From Salsuginibacillus halophilus (GTDB lineage: Bacteria > Bacillota > Bacilli > Bacillales > Marinococcaceae), in contig NZ_PYAV01000007.1 in NCBI RefSeq assembly GCF_003014715.1, positions 62,001 to 126,000 of the forward strand: 64,000 nucleotides of DNA. The letters are read 5' to 3'. Each line of letters opens with the position of its first letter. The first letter of the stretch is position 1. The notes under the pieces are model-generated. The model was not told the origin of the DNA. It was given only the letters and a program-made list of their open reading frames with translations, and made no database searches. This document shows, one piece after another, positions 17,634 to 26,813 of the stretch. The translations under genes were made by a program, and so were the position numbers.

Positions 17634-17939
17634 TTACACTTCCTCTTCATCAAGCAGTGTTTCAATTGTAGATTCGATCATTTCCCACTCTTCTTCATTT
17701 TCTTCCGGAATTTGTTCGAGGGAAACATCAGATTCATCGTCACCTTCTTGTTGATAGCGGAAAGCAAATAAATCTACTTCTGCGTCTTCTTCTGCATCTT
17801 CTTTGTTTTGCTCTGTCGGCACAACGACGACATAAGAGGCATTGAAGTTGTCAGATTCAAATTCGAACAAAACATCAAATAAATGTTCATTACCATCTTC
17901 ATCAGGAATTACAATACGGTTGTTTTCTTCTTCGCTCAC
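17634..17939 (-). CDS. DUF1292 family protein (YrzB-like)
   Basis: This acidic 101-residue protein belongs to the DUF1292 family, with IVIPDEDGNEHLFDVLFEF and FAFRYQQEG. No biochemical role is known to me. The start is GTG 17939, because AGAGGTG lies six bases before it and inside the longer frame. It follows ruvX closely, and the order alaS, yrzL-like, ruvX, yrzB-like is the same as in B. subtilis. Confidence 0.88.
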   Translation of the reverse strand: MSEEENNRIVIPDEDGNEHLFDVLFEFESDNFNASYVVVVPTEQNKEDAEEDAEVDLFAFRYQQEGDDESDVSLEQIPEENEEEWEMIESTIETLLDEEEV

Positions 17940-17953
17940 AAGCGACACCTCTT

Positions 17954-18379
17954 TCAATAAATTGATTGTTGATCTAAATAATTTTGTAAAATCATTTGTG
18001 CGGCCATTTGATCAACGACTTTTTTTCGTTTTTTTCGGCTCATATCCGCTTCAATTAATGTACGCTCTGCCGCCCGGGTCGTTAAACGCTCATCCTGCAG
18101 TACAACGCTTAGACCTGTACGATCTTTTAATTCATCTGCGTAAGCTTCACACAGTTTTCCGCGCTCACCAACAGTGCCGTCCATGTTTTTCGGCCAGCCA
18201 ACGACCAAGGTGTCAACATCATGCGCTTCGATAAGAGATTCAATCCGCACTTTATCCGCTTTTGGATCATCCTCTTTCACTTGAATCGTCTCCAGCCCTT
18301 GCGCCGTCATTTTTAAAGCGTCACTTACTGCAATTCCGATCCGGCGGTCACCTACATCAATACCCATGATCCGGTTCAT
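17954..18379 (-). CDS. ruvX: RuvX/YqgF Holliday junction resolvase-like nuclease
   Basis: This 141-residue protein has the RNase H-like fold of the YqgF family, with the metal-binding start [16 protein letters not shown], the central [13 protein letters not shown] and the [10 protein letters not shown] segment. Members act in pre-16S rRNA 5' end processing and may resolve DNA junctions. Its start overlaps the end of the IreB-like gene by 4 bases, so the two are coupled. Confidence 0.93.
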   Translation of the reverse strand: MNRIMGIDVGDRRIGIAVSDALKMTAQGLETIQVKEDDPKADKVRIESLIEAHDVDTLVVGWPKNMDGTVGERGKLCEAYADELKDRTGLSVVLQDERLTTRAAERTLIEADMSRKKRKKVVDQMAAQMILQNYLDQQSIY

Positions 18380-18648
18380 GATGATCCTGTACCCTCTTCA
18401 GAGAGATAGGACCTTACTAGTTCTTCGATTAATTCGTCGCGTTCAAGGCGGCGGATCATCGACCGTGCATCATTGTGGCGGGGAATGTAAGCTGGATCAC
18501 CGGACAACAAATACCCTACGATTTGATTAATCGGATTGTATCCTTTTTCTTCTAGCGCTTCATAAACGTTAATTAAAACACTTGAAGCCTCTGTCCGCTC
18601 CGCTTCTTCCTGCACATTAAACTTCATGGTGTTGTCCTTATAATCCAT
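18376..18648 (-). CDS. IreB-like regulatory phosphoprotein (YrzL family)
   Basis: This 90-residue protein belongs to the DUF965/IreB family: [20 protein letters not shown] and [19 protein letters not shown] are nearly invariant. In Enterococcus, IreB is a small substrate of the Ser/Thr kinase IreK that affects cephalosporin resistance; the role in Bacillus is unclear. The N-terminal DNTMKF segment is also typical. ATG 18648 is chosen with GGGGTGG upstream; an adjacent TTG is less likely. Confidence 0.9.
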   Translation of the reverse strand: MDYKDNTMKFNVQEEAERTEASSVLINVYEALEEKGYNPINQIVGYLLSGDPAYIPRHNDARSMIRRLERDELIEELVRSYLSEEGTGSS

Positions 18649-18707
18649 CAAACCACCCCGTTTCTTCTCTTGAGCCGCTTGTCCCTATTTTACATGAAAA
18701 ATGGACG

Positions 18708-21347
18708 TTAGGAAACGGATCCCACAATTTCGTGCACAGATTCCAATGCTTCCTGCAGCTTTTCCGGCTGTTTACCGCCTGCCTGAGCCATATCCGGACG
18801 TCCGCCGCCACCGCCGCCGCATACAGCAGCTGCACGCTTAACGATATCACCAGCTTTGTAGCCTGCCTCTACCAAGTCTTTCGTTACAACTGAAACAAGG
18901 TTGACTTTACCTTCTTGTTTCATACCGAGGACAACAATTCCGGAGCCTAACTTCTGCTTCAGCTCATCTGCTGTCGCGCGCAGTGCATCCATGTCTCCTG
19001 CAGCGATTTCTTCAGCAATCACCGGGATCCCGTTTACATATGCAGGATCATCGGCAAGACGAGTTGCTTCCATCGCGCCAAGTTTTGATTGCAATGATTC
19101 ATTTTCACGCTGTACATCACGAAGCTCTTCTTGAAGCGCCTCTACACGCCGCGGCACATCTTCACGCGTTTTAGCTTTGAGTTTCGCTCCGGCCTCATCG
19201 AGCAACGAAAGCTGATTGTTCATAAAGCGGTAAGCCTGCCGACCGGTTACAGCCTCAATCCGGCGGATCCCAGCTCCAATTCCCGCTTCTTGTACAATTT
19301 TAAACAACCCAATTTCAGCAGTCGTCTTCACATGGCAGCCGCCGCACAACTCAATGCTGTAATCCCCAATCGAAACGACCCGGACATCGCTGCCGTATTT
19401 TTCACCGAAAAGGGCCATTGCTCCCATAGCTTTTGCTTCTTCTAGCGACTTATTCTCAATATTAACCGGCGCCGCCTGCCAAATATGCGCGTTTACTTTT
19501 TCTTCGATCGCTTCAAGCTCTTCTTCTGTCACTTGACCAAAGTGGGAAAAGTCAAACCGAAGACGTTCATCAGCAACAAGCGAGCCGGACTGATTCACAT
19601 GTTCCCCGAGTACATCTTTTAACGCTTGGTGTAAAAGGTGTGTTGCTGTATGGTTTTTCACAATATCCATACGCTCTTCACTCTGCACCGATGCAGTAAC
19701 AGAAGTGCCCTGCTTCAATTGTCCACGGCGCACGATGCCTGTGTGCAGGTTTTGACCATTTGGCGCCGTCTGCACGTCTTGAATATCTACAAGCACTTCT
19801 TCATTTTCTAACACACCAGTGTCTGCTACTTGTCCACCGCTTTCAGCATAAAACGGGGTTTGATCTAAAATTACTGACACTTCTGTGCCTTCACCAGCAA
19901 GGTTCACTTGTTCACCATTCGTAATGAGTACTTCAACACTTGCTTGTGCCCTCATATGCTCATAGCCAATAAATGTACTATTTACGTGAATATCTCCAAG
20001 CAGCTCAGATTGCGTCTGCATCGAATCCGTTTCCTGGCGTGCATTGCGCGCGCGCTCGCGCTGTGCTTTCATTTCCGCCTCAAAACCTTCCATATCGATG
20101 GAGAATCCGCGTTCTGTTACATATTCTTCAGTTAAATCAACCGGAAAGCCATACGTATCGTACAACCGGAAAACATCAGAGCCTGCAATGGTTGTAGCAC
20201 CTGCGTTTTCTGCTTTTGTCATGACGTTTTGTAAAATGCTTAAACCATCGTTTAATGTTTCATGGAAGCGCTCTTCTTCATTTTTCATGACTTTTTGAAT
20301 AAACGCCTGCTTCTCCTGAACTTCCGGATAGTGACCCTTCATAATCCCGCCTACAACCGGAACAAGTTCGTACATAAACGGCCGGTCAATATTGATGAAG
20401 CTTGCATAACGCACCGCCCGGCGTAGCAGCCGACGAAGTACATAGCCGCGCCCTTCGTTTGACGGTAGTGCTCCGTCACCAATCGCAAAGGCAACGGTAC
20501 GGATATGGTCAGCGATAACTTTAAAGGAAACATCTTTTTCTTCATCATCACCATACGTAAAGCCGGAAATGCGTTCCGTTTCAGTAATGATTGGTCGGAA
20601 CAAATCGGTCTCAAAGTTTGTGTGCGTATCTTGAATGACAGAAACCATACGCTCAAGGCCGAGGCCTGTATCAATGTTTTTCTTCGGAAGCGGTGTGTAA
20701 GAGCCGTCCGGGTTATGGTTGAACTGTGAGAACACAAGGTTCCAGATCTCAAGATAGCGCTCGTTTTCTCCACCCGGATAAAGCTCTGGGTCCTCTGGAT
20801 CATTTCCATAAGCAGGTCCGCGATCATAAAAAATCTCTGTATTCGGTCCACTCGGGCCTTCGCCAATATCCCAGAAGTTTTCTTCAAGGCGGATGATTCG
20901 TTCCTCCGGGACGCCAATCACATCTTTCCAGTAGTTATAGGCTTCTTCATCTTCAGGGTGAACAGTCACAGATAAACGCTCTGGTTCAAAACCGATCCAG
21001 CGTTCGCTCGTTAAAAACTCCCACCCCCATTCAATCGCTTCTTTTTTGAAATAATCGCCAATGGAAAAGTTGCCGAGCATTTCAAAAAACGTATGGTGGC
21101 GCGCCGTTTTACCTACATTTTCGATGTCATTTGTCCGGATCGACTTTTGTGCATTCACAATCCGCGGGTTTTCTGGAATGACCCGGCCGTCAAAATATTT
21201 TTTTAATGTGGCTACACCACTATTGATCCAAAGCAGTGTCGGGTCTTCGTGTGGTACAAGAGAAGCACTTGGCTCGATGTCATGACCTTTTTCCTTGAAA
21301 AAATCTAAAAATCGTTGACGCACGTCTGCTGAAGTTAATGTACTCAC
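18708..21347 (-). CDS. alaS: Alanine-tRNA ligase
   Basis: AlaRS charges tRNA-Ala. The 879-residue protein has the class II catalytic core near the N-terminus ([18 protein letters not shown], then [17 protein letters not shown]), the editing domain with zinc-binding residues in [11 protein letters not shown] and CGGCHVKTT, and the C-terminal DHHA1 domain that ends in a Gly-rich stretch [16 protein letters not shown] start at GTG 21347 because AAGGAGGAG lies just upstream; the longer frame runs into the T-box terminator. Expression is set by the T-box leader upstream. Confidence 0.97.
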   Translation of the reverse strand: MSTLTSADVRQRFLDFFKEKGHDIEPSASLVPHEDPTLLWINSGVATLKKYFDGRVIPENPRIVNAQKSIRTNDIENVGKTARHHTFFEMLGNFSIGDYFKKEAIEWGWEFLTSERWIGFEPERLSVTVHPEDEEAYNYWKDVIGVPEERIIRLEENFWDIGEGPSGPNTEIFYDRGPAYGNDPEDPELYPGGENERYLEIWNLVFSQFNHNPDGSYTPLPKKNIDTGLGLERMVSVIQDTHTNFETDLFRPIITETERISGFTYGDDEEKDVSFKVIADHIRTVAFAIGDGALPSNEGRGYVLRRLLRRAVRYASFINIDRPFMYELVPVVGGIMKGHYPEVQEKQAFIQKVMKNEEERFHETLNDGLSILQNVMTKAENAGATTIAGSDVFRLYDTYGFPVDLTEEYVTERGFSIDMEGFEAEMKAQRERARNARQETDSMQTQSELLGDIHVNSTFIGYEHMRAQASVEVLITNGEQVNLAGEGTEVSVILDQTPFYAESGGQVADTGVLENEEVLVDIQDVQTAPNGQNLHTGIVRRGQLKQGTSVTASVQSEERMDIVKNHTATHLLHQALKDVLGEHVNQSGSLVADERLRFDFSHFGQVTEEELEAIEEKVNAHIWQAAPVNIENKSLEEAKAMGAMALFGEKYGSDVRVVSIGDYSIELCGGCHVKTTAEIGLFKIVQEAGIGAGIRRIEAVTGRQAYRFMNNQLSLLDEAGAKLKAKTREDVPRRVEALQEELRDVQRENESLQSKLGAMEATRLADDPAYVNGIPVIAEEIAAGDMDALRATADELKQKLGSGIVVLGMKQEGKVNLVSVVTKDLVEAGYKAGDIVKRAAAVCGGGGGGRPDMAQAGGKQPEKLQEALESVHEIVGSVS

Positions 21348-21375
21348 TTTTGTCTCCTCCTTTTGTTCATTGAAC

Positions 21376-21626
21376 ATAAAAAACTCCCGTCCCCTGTATA
21401 GCAGGGACGAGAGTTGATCTCGCGGTACCACCCTGGTTACAACACACGCACGTGTGCTGTCACTCCATTCGCTCCAATAACGCTGGAATCGCGGCAGGTT
21501 TTTGCCTGCACTCCGGAATAGCGTTCAGCTGCTCTTCGCTTAAGCATTCTTTCAGCCACGGAATGCTATCTCTAAAAAGCGGGCTTCAGCCTACTCGTTC
21601 CTTCTACGTGTTTCAATCATATGCTA
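21376..21626 (-). promoter_or_regulatory. T-box leader of alaS
   Basis: The minus strand carries the T-box core AGGGTGGTACCGCG (21421-21434), which pairs with uncharged tRNA, followed by a terminator hairpin (about 21380-21415) and T run. A stem III-like hairpin is at about 21490-21508. The likely specifier is a GCT alanine codon at 21520-21522 in the context GAACGCTATTCC. When tRNA-Ala is uncharged, the antiterminator should form and alaS be expressed. Confidence 0.92.
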
Positions 21627-21632
21627 CATCTA

Positions 21633-21661
21633 GTTATAGACGACACGAAGGCTCATGTCAA
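21633..21661 (-). promoter_or_regulatory. Sigma-A promoter of alaS
   Basis: On the minus strand, TTGACA (21656-21661), a 17-base spacer and TATAAC (21633-21638) make a strong promoter just before the T-box leader. The -35 box overlaps the stop codon of putP, which is on the same strand. Confidence 0.75.
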
Positions 21662-23136
21662 CCTTCGCGGCGCTCCACACGCTCGAATTCTGCGATAACT
21701 TCATCAGACGGCGGACGGCTTAAAAGGCTTGCAACAATTGCAATCAAGCCACCCATAATAAAGCCGGGTACAAGCTCGTAAAGATCAAAAATACCGCCTT
21801 CTGGAAGCGCCCATAAAATCACAGTCAGCCCGCCGGCAATCATACCAAACAATGCACCAGGCATAGTCATTCTGCGCCAGAACAAGGATAGTAAAATGAC
21901 CGGACCAAACACGGCACCAAAACCGGCCCACGCGTACTGTACGAGCTCCAGCACTGTACTGTCCGGATTATAAGCAAGAAACGTAGCAATTAACGCAATG
22001 ACAAGCACTCCAATACGACCGACCCACATTAATTCAGTACCGGTCGCATGCGGACGAAGAAACCCTTTATAAAAATCTTCAGCAAGCGCACTTGATGAGA
22101 CTAAAAGCTGTGAGTCAATCGTACTCATAATCGCTGCCAAAATCGCTGCAAGTAAAAACCCTGCAATCCATGGATCAAACAACACTTGTGTGAACAAGAT
22201 AAACACGGTTTCATGGTCACCTTCAGCAATTGGATTGCCTGGCCCGGCTCCAGTAAAGTAAGCAATGCCGACAAAGCCGGTGAAAATGGCGCCAAAGAGT
22301 GACAGCACCATCCAAGTCATCCCAATCAACCGGGCTTTAGGCACTTCATCTTCGCTTTTAATCGCCATAAACCGGGTAATGATGTGAGGCTGTCCAAAAT
22401 AACCAAGCCCCCATGCAAGTAAAGAAATGATCCCAATCGCTGAAGCTCCGGTAAATACATCCAGGTGCGCCGGATCAACTTCACCGACTGCCTGCACCGT
22501 TTCGTTCCATCCACCCATTTCCATCATGGCTCGAATCGGCACAACAATTAATGCTAAAAACATCAAAATCCCTTGGAAAAAGTCTGTCCAGCTGACAGCT
22601 AAAAAACCACCGAGAAACGTGTACACAATAATAACAGCTGCTCCTACCCAAAGTGCAGTTGTGTACTCCCAGCCAAAGGAGCCTTGAAAAAGTGTAGCTC
22701 CTCCCACAAGCCCGCTGGAGGTGTAAAACGCAAAAAACAATAAAATAAATACTGCAGAGATCATACGCAGAAGTTTCGTACGGTCACGAAAACGGTTTTC
22801 AAGAAAATCAGGTATCGTAATTGAATCATTTGCGTACGCCGTATAACGCCGCAGACGCCGGGCCATAAACTGCCAATTTAAATATGCACCTGCTGCCAGG
22901 CCAATTGGCAGCCAAATTTCACTCATTCCCCCGATAAACATCGCACCAGGAAGCGCCAGGATTAACCAGCTGCTCATATCTGAGGCCCCGGCACTTAAGG
23001 CAGCAACACCTCCACCAAGACGCCGTCCCCCAAGAACGTAATCAGACAAGTTATGGGTCAATTTATAAAAAATAATACCTATCGTAAACATCCCGACAAG
23101 ATAAAATATAAACGTTGCAACTGTGACCGGATCCAT
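21658..23136 (-). CDS. putP: Sodium/proline symporter PutP
   Basis: This 492-residue protein is a Na+/solute symporter of the SSS family and by context takes up proline. About 13 membrane helices are predicted. The N-terminal VLGGRRLGGGVAALSAGASD and the SDMSSWLILALPG segment match the Na+-binding and substrate-binding helices of PutP. It follows directly on the 40-residue accessory gene, with no gap, and shares its sigma-54 promoter. Its neighbours encode proline breakdown, so it probably feeds proline to that route; OpuE-like osmotic uptake is the alternative. Confidence 0.93.
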   Translation of the reverse strand: MDPVTVATFIFYLVGMFTIGIIFYKLTHNLSDYVLGGRRLGGGVAALSAGASDMSSWLILALPGAMFIGGMSEIWLPIGLAAGAYLNWQFMARRLRRYTAYANDSITIPDFLENRFRDRTKLLRMISAVFILLFFAFYTSSGLVGGATLFQGSFGWEYTTALWVGAAVIIVYTFLGGFLAVSWTDFFQGILMFLALIVVPIRAMMEMGGWNETVQAVGEVDPAHLDVFTGASAIGIISLLAWGLGYFGQPHIITRFMAIKSEDEVPKARLIGMTWMVLSLFGAIFTGFVGIAYFTGAGPGNPIAEGDHETVFILFTQVLFDPWIAGFLLAAILAAIMSTIDSQLLVSSSALAEDFYKGFLRPHATGTELMWVGRIGVLVIALIATFLAYNPDSTVLELVQYAWAGFGAVFGPVILLSLFWRRMTMPGALFGMIAGGLTVILWALPEGGIFDLYELVPGFIMGGLIAIVASLLSRPPSDEVIAEFERVERREG

Positions 23137-23259
23137 TTATTTTTCCCCCTTTGCTTTAGATGTCTTTCCTTCTACGACAAATGTAATTAACGACAAAACG
23201 ATTAACAGCGGCATTGGTATGAGCAGCCACATCCAAGTCGCAAACGTTAACTCATACAT
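23137..23259 (-). CDS. Small symporter accessory membrane protein
   Basis: This 40-residue protein begins MYELTFATWMWLLIPMPL, has one membrane helix (about residues 10-29) and a basic end (KTSKAKGEK). AAGGAGGG lies at ideal spacing before ATG 23259, and the stop codon touches the putP start. Small proteins of this kind are known next to sodium:solute symporter genes and are called symporter small accessory proteins. I infer that it assists PutP assembly or activity. A longer frame from 23328 would run through the promoter. Confidence 0.85.
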   Translation of the reverse strand: MYELTFATWMWLLIPMPLLIVLSLITFVVEGKTSKAKGEK

Positions 23260-23298
23260 TTTAACCCTCCTTACGTCAATATTTACTACCTGCTCAAT

Positions 23299-23315
23299 TG
23301 CAAGAAAAATGCCAA
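23299..23315 (-). promoter_or_regulatory. Sigma-54 (SigL) -24/-12 promoter of the putP unit
   Basis: On the minus strand TTGGCATTTTTCTTGCA matches the sigma-54 consensus TTGGCACNNNNNTTGCA with one change and exact spacing. It lies 40 bases before the start of the accessory gene. Confidence 0.88.
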
Positions 23316-23403
23316 CATTCCAACGCACTTTTCTTCCTTGATATGTATGCGCTTCCCTTGGACATGCATGACTGTAGAAATACAGCCATCATTGAAATTC
23401 AAA

Positions 23404-23432
23404 CATATGATGCAAAATTTTGCACCCATATG
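23404..23432. promoter_or_regulatory. Palindromic activator site (UAS), left
   Basis: A perfect 14-base palindrome, TGCAAAATTTTGCA (23411-23424), is framed by CATATG on each side (23404-23409 and 23427-23432). It lies about 90 bases upstream of the sigma-54 promoter at 23299 and 62 bases before the activator gene. This is the usual position of an enhancer-type site and it may also serve in autoregulation. Confidence 0.7.
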
Positions 23433-23493
23433 CGCGTTTTGGCTAAGATTTTTTGCATGTGTTAAAGTTTGATCAAATGAGAGGAGGAGGGAC

Positions 23494-24900
23494 ATGGACC
23501 AAGAATATATCCGAAATAAAAATGAGCTCACTTCGATTTATGAAACGATGCTGCAAACAATTGACCTTGGCATTCGAATCGTTGATACAAAGGAAGAGCT
23601 CCTATTATACAATGAAACAATGCAGCGGATCGAAGCGATGAGTCCGGCGGATGTTAGCGGCAAACGGCTGACTGAAGCTTTTCATTTTCAAGATGAGCGC
23701 GACAGCCGGCTGCTCCAGGCAATTCGGCACGGGGAAACGATTCAACACGAAAAACAAACGTATATTACGTACAAAGGCGAGCAGATTACAACGATTAATC
23801 ATACATTCCCAATTTATCAAGAGGGTCGTGTGATTGCTGCCGCTGAAATTGCAAAAGATATTACACAAATGGAAAAGCTCGTCCGTGAGAACCAGCAGAA
23901 AAGCACGTCATTATTTACTTTCCCGGATATCATAGGCAGCTCGCAAATCTTACTTGATGTCGTTGAACAGGCAAAACGTGTTACCCGCACAACATCTTCA
24001 GTTTTAATTGTCGGTGAAACTGGCACAGGTAAAGAATTGTTCGCGCAAAGCATTCACAGTGCAAGCGACCGTGCAACAGGACCTTTTATTTCACAAAACT
24101 GCGCAGCCCTTCCGGAAAGTTTAATCGAAGGCATTTTATTTGGTACTGTCAAAGGCGCTTTTACCGGTGCAGGCGACCGGCCCGGCCTTTTTGAAGAAGC
24201 AGAAGGCGGGACACTGCTGCTCGATGAAATTAATTCACTGCCGGCGAATCTACAGGCCAAACTATTACGAGCATTGCAGGAAAAATCAGTGACAAGGCTC
24301 GGTGATACGAAAACGCGCCCGATTGATGTGCGCGTCTTAACAACGATGAATGAAGATCCGGTGGATGCAATTGCCGGTGGACGCCTGCGTAAAGACGTCT
24401 ATTACCGGCTTGGCGTTGTCACCTTAATCGTTCCACCGTTGTCTGAGCGTAAAGAAGATATCCCGGTTTTAGTGAATGCTTTTATCCGCAAATACAATCG
24501 CTTGTTTCAGATGGAAGTCTCAAAAGCTGATGATCAAGTTTATGAACGCTTTATGTCATATGACTGGCCGGGTAGTGTCCGCGAACTAGAACACGTCATT
24601 GAAGCAGCGATGAATTTAAATTTTGGCGAGCCTTACCTTAGGCTTCACCATCTGCCGCCGCATTTCCACCATAAAACATCCGGTACGGTACAAACTGAAA
24701 CAAAGATCGCTCCACCACGAATGGAAAACTTACCGGATAAACTTCGACGTTTAGAATATGAAACACTCGAAGAGGCTTTAACTCAATCTTCTGGCAACAT
24801 TAAACAAGCTGCAAAAATTCTTGGCATCAGCCGCCAAAGCCTACAATACAGAATGCAGAAATTTGATATGCAGCGTGAAAGTTTCATTGTGCCAAAATAA
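23494..24900 (+). CDS. Sigma-54-dependent transcriptional activator of proline genes
   Basis: This 468-residue protein has the RocR-like layout: an N-terminal PAS-type sensor domain (about residues 10-125), a central AAA+ domain with Walker A GETGTGKE, the sigma-54 contact loop GAFTGA, Walker B TLLLDEI and arginine-finger segment, and a C-terminal Fis-type helix-turn-helix (IKQAAKILGISRQSLQYRM). It lies between two outward sigma-54 promoters for proline uptake and breakdown, so it very likely controls both. The signal is probably proline or a breakdown product. GGAGGAGGG precedes the ATG. Confidence 0.92.
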   Translation: MDQEYIRNKNELTSIYETMLQTIDLGIRIVDTKEELLLYNETMQRIEAMSPADVSGKRLTEAFHFQDERDSRLLQAIRHGETIQHEKQTYITYKGEQITTINHTFPIYQEGRVIAAAEIAKDITQMEKLVRENQQKSTSLFTFPDIIGSSQILLDVVEQAKRVTRTTSSVLIVGETGTGKELFAQSIHSASDRATGPFISQNCAALPESLIEGILFGTVKGAFTGAGDRPGLFEEAEGGTLLLDEINSLPANLQAKLLRALQEKSVTRLGDTKTRPIDVRVLTTMNEDPVDAIAGGRLRKDVYYRLGVVTLIVPPLSERKEDIPVLVNAFIRKYNRLFQMEVSKADDQVYERFMSYDWPGSVRELEHVIEAAMNLNFGEPYLRLHHLPPHFHHKTSGTVQTETKIAPPRMENLPDKLRRLEYETLEEALTQSSGNIKQAAKILGISRQSLQYRMQKFDMQRESFIVPK

Positions 24901-24912
24901 TTGGCACCTATG

Positions 24913-24928
24913 TGCAAAAAATTTTGCG
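24913..24928. promoter_or_regulatory. Candidate activator site (UAS), right
   Basis: TGCAAAAAATTTTGCG (24913-24928) resembles the left palindrome with two extra A bases. It begins 13 bases after the activator stop codon and about 165 bases upstream of the second sigma-54 promoter. A nearby TTGGCACCTATGTGCA (24901-24916) looks like a sigma-54 promoter but is one base short in spacing. Confidence 0.55.
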
Positions 24929-25088
24929 AAATTTTTTAAAAGTTGGTTCTGTGTCAAATTCTAGATAATCTCAACCTGTGCTTCACTTTACGATTTAAAT
25001 GCTGTTTCTCCCCTCACACACGGCAAAGCTTCTGTTTAAAAGGCTTAATGCTAAACACCAGCGCCATTCTCTAACGCTTTACTCATTC

Positions 25089-25105
25089 TTGGCATAACTT
25101 TTGCA
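25089..25105 (+). promoter_or_regulatory. Sigma-54 (SigL) -24/-12 promoter of the proline breakdown operon
   Basis: TTGGCATAACTTTTGCA matches the sigma-54 consensus with exact spacing and the same single change as the promoter at 23299. It lies 44 bases before the start codon of the P5C dehydrogenase gene. Confidence 0.9.
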
Positions 25106-25148
25106 ATATTTTGAGGTGTAGCTCAAATTTTTGTTAAGGAGTGATTGT

Positions 25149-26696
25149 ATGGTAACAACCTATACGCACGAACCGTTTACTGACTTTTCAGATGCGAAGA
25201 ACCAAGAAGAATTTGAAGCAGCCCTGCAATATGTAAAAAGTGAACTTGGCAAAGACTATCCGCTAATTATTGGCGGCGAAAAAGTCGATACAGACGAAAA
25301 AACAACTTCAGTGAATCCAGCAAATCCAGAGCAAGTGATCGGACGCATTGCAAAAGCTCGCCAAAAACACGCGGATCAAGCGATGACGAGTGCCCTTGAA
25401 GCTTTTCAAACGTGGAAAAAATGGGACCCTGAAGCACGTGCCAACGTTCTTTACCGGGCAGCCCACCTTGTGAAGCGCCGGAAGCACGAATTTTCCGCCT
25501 GGATGGTTTACGAAATTGGTAAAACTCGAAAAGAAGCTGATGCAGACACAGCAGAGGCCATTGACTTTCTTGAATACTACGCACGGCAAATGGTCGAGCT
25601 TAAACCAGGCATTCCGATTAACAGCCGCTCCTTTGAGCATAATCAGTTCTTTTACATTCCGCTTGGTCCTGGTTTGACAGTATCCCCGTGGAACTTGCCA
25701 TTTGCGATTATGGCCGGAACAACCGTTGGGCCGATGGTTGCCGGAAACACGGTTATGTTAAAACCGGCAACAAACACGCCGGTCATTGCTTATAAGTTTA
25801 TGGAAGTTTTAATTGAAGCAGGCATGCCGGATGGGGTCGTTAACTACATTCCAGGCAGTGGTTCAGAGATTGGTGACTACTTGGTAGATCACCCTGAAAC
25901 GCACTGGATTAACTTCACTGGATCTAAAGAAATCGGCACCCGGATTTATGAGCGTTCTGCAAAAGTACAACCAGGCCAGACCCATCTCAAACGTGCCATC
26001 ATTGAAATGGGGGGTAAAGACGGCATTGTTGTTGACAGCGAAGCCGATCTGGATCTGGCAGCTGAATCCATTCTTTACTCTGCTTACGGATTTGCTGGTC
26101 AGAAATGTTCCGCCTGCTCTCGGGCGATTGTTCACCAGGACGTATATGAAACCGTGCTTGAAAAAGTGAAGGCGTTGGCAGAAAACGCTGTCGTTGGCAA
26201 CCCAGAACATGCAGAAACGTACATGGGTCCTGTCAAAGATGAAGAAGCCTTTAACAGTATTCTTGAATACATTGAAATTGGTAAAGGTGAAGCAGAGCTC
26301 GTTACTGGCGGTACTGGAGATAAAACAAATGGCTACTTTATTCAGCCGACCATCTTTAAAGATGCCGATCCTGAATCCCGCATTATGCAGGAAGAAATCT
26401 TTGGTCCGGTTGTTGCCTTTACAAAAGCCGAAGACTTTACGCATGCCATTGAGATTGCCAACAACACCATCTACGGTTTAACCGGGGCAGTCATCTCCAA
26501 CAACCGTGCTCACTTAGAACAGGCACGTGAAGACTTCCATGTTGGCAACTTATACTTTAACCGCGGCTGCACAGCGGCAATTGTTGGTTATCAACCATTT
26601 GGCGGATTTAACATGTCCGGAACAGACGCCAAAGCAGGCGGCCCGGATTATCTGCTTCACTTCATGCAGCCAAAAACCGTAAGCGACCACTTCTAA
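25149..26696 (+). CDS. pruA: L-glutamate gamma-semialdehyde (P5C) dehydrogenase
   Basis: This NAD-dependent aldehyde dehydrogenase turns pyrroline-5-carboxylate/glutamate semialdehyde into glutamate, the second step of proline use. With start ATG 25149 (AAGGAG seven bases upstream) it has 515 residues, the same as B. subtilis RocA. The family motifs are present: the catalytic glutamate in [12 protein letters not shown], the catalytic cysteine in [12 protein letters not shown], and the C-terminal [14 protein letters not shown]. Proline dehydrogenase follows on the same transcript. Confidence 0.96.
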   Translation: MVTTYTHEPFTDFSDAKNQEEFEAALQYVKSELGKDYPLIIGGEKVDTDEKTTSVNPANPEQVIGRIAKARQKHADQAMTSALEAFQTWKKWDPEARANVLYRAAHLVKRRKHEFSAWMVYEIGKTRKEADADTAEAIDFLEYYARQMVELKPGIPINSRSFEHNQFFYIPLGPGLTVSPWNLPFAIMAGTTVGPMVAGNTVMLKPATNTPVIAYKFMEVLIEAGMPDGVVNYIPGSGSEIGDYLVDHPETHWINFTGSKEIGTRIYERSAKVQPGQTHLKRAIIEMGGKDGIVVDSEADLDLAAESILYSAYGFAGQKCSACSRAIVHQDVYETVLEKVKALAENAVVGNPEHAETYMGPVKDEEAFNSILEYIEIGKGEAELVTGGTGDKTNGYFIQPTIFKDADPESRIMQEEIFGPVVAFTKAEDFTHAIEIANNTIYGLTGAVISNNRAHLEQAREDFHVGNLYFNRGCTAAIVGYQPFGGFNMSGTDAKAGGPDYLLHFMQPKTVSDHF

Positions 26697-26724
26697 ACAA
26701 TTGACCTAAGTAACTAAAGCGAGT

Positions 26725-26755
26725 GTGTGCGGGCACTTCAACCTGCCCCGCACAC
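26725..26755 (+). other. Intercistronic hairpin between pruA and putB
   Basis: GTGTGCGGG (26725-26733) pairs perfectly with CCCGCACAC (26747-26755) across a 13-base loop. There is no T run, so it is more likely an RNA processing or stability element than a terminator. Confidence 0.55.
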
Positions 26756-26813
26756 GCTTCACTAATAAACTTTATAATCGAGCTTAAAATATCGAGGCAG
26801 AGGAGGCACAGCG

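Noticed and set aside
24901-24916. TTGGCACCTATGTGCA as a third sigma-54 promoter
   Set aside because: The spacing between GG and GC is one base too short, and a perfect element lies downstream at 25089.
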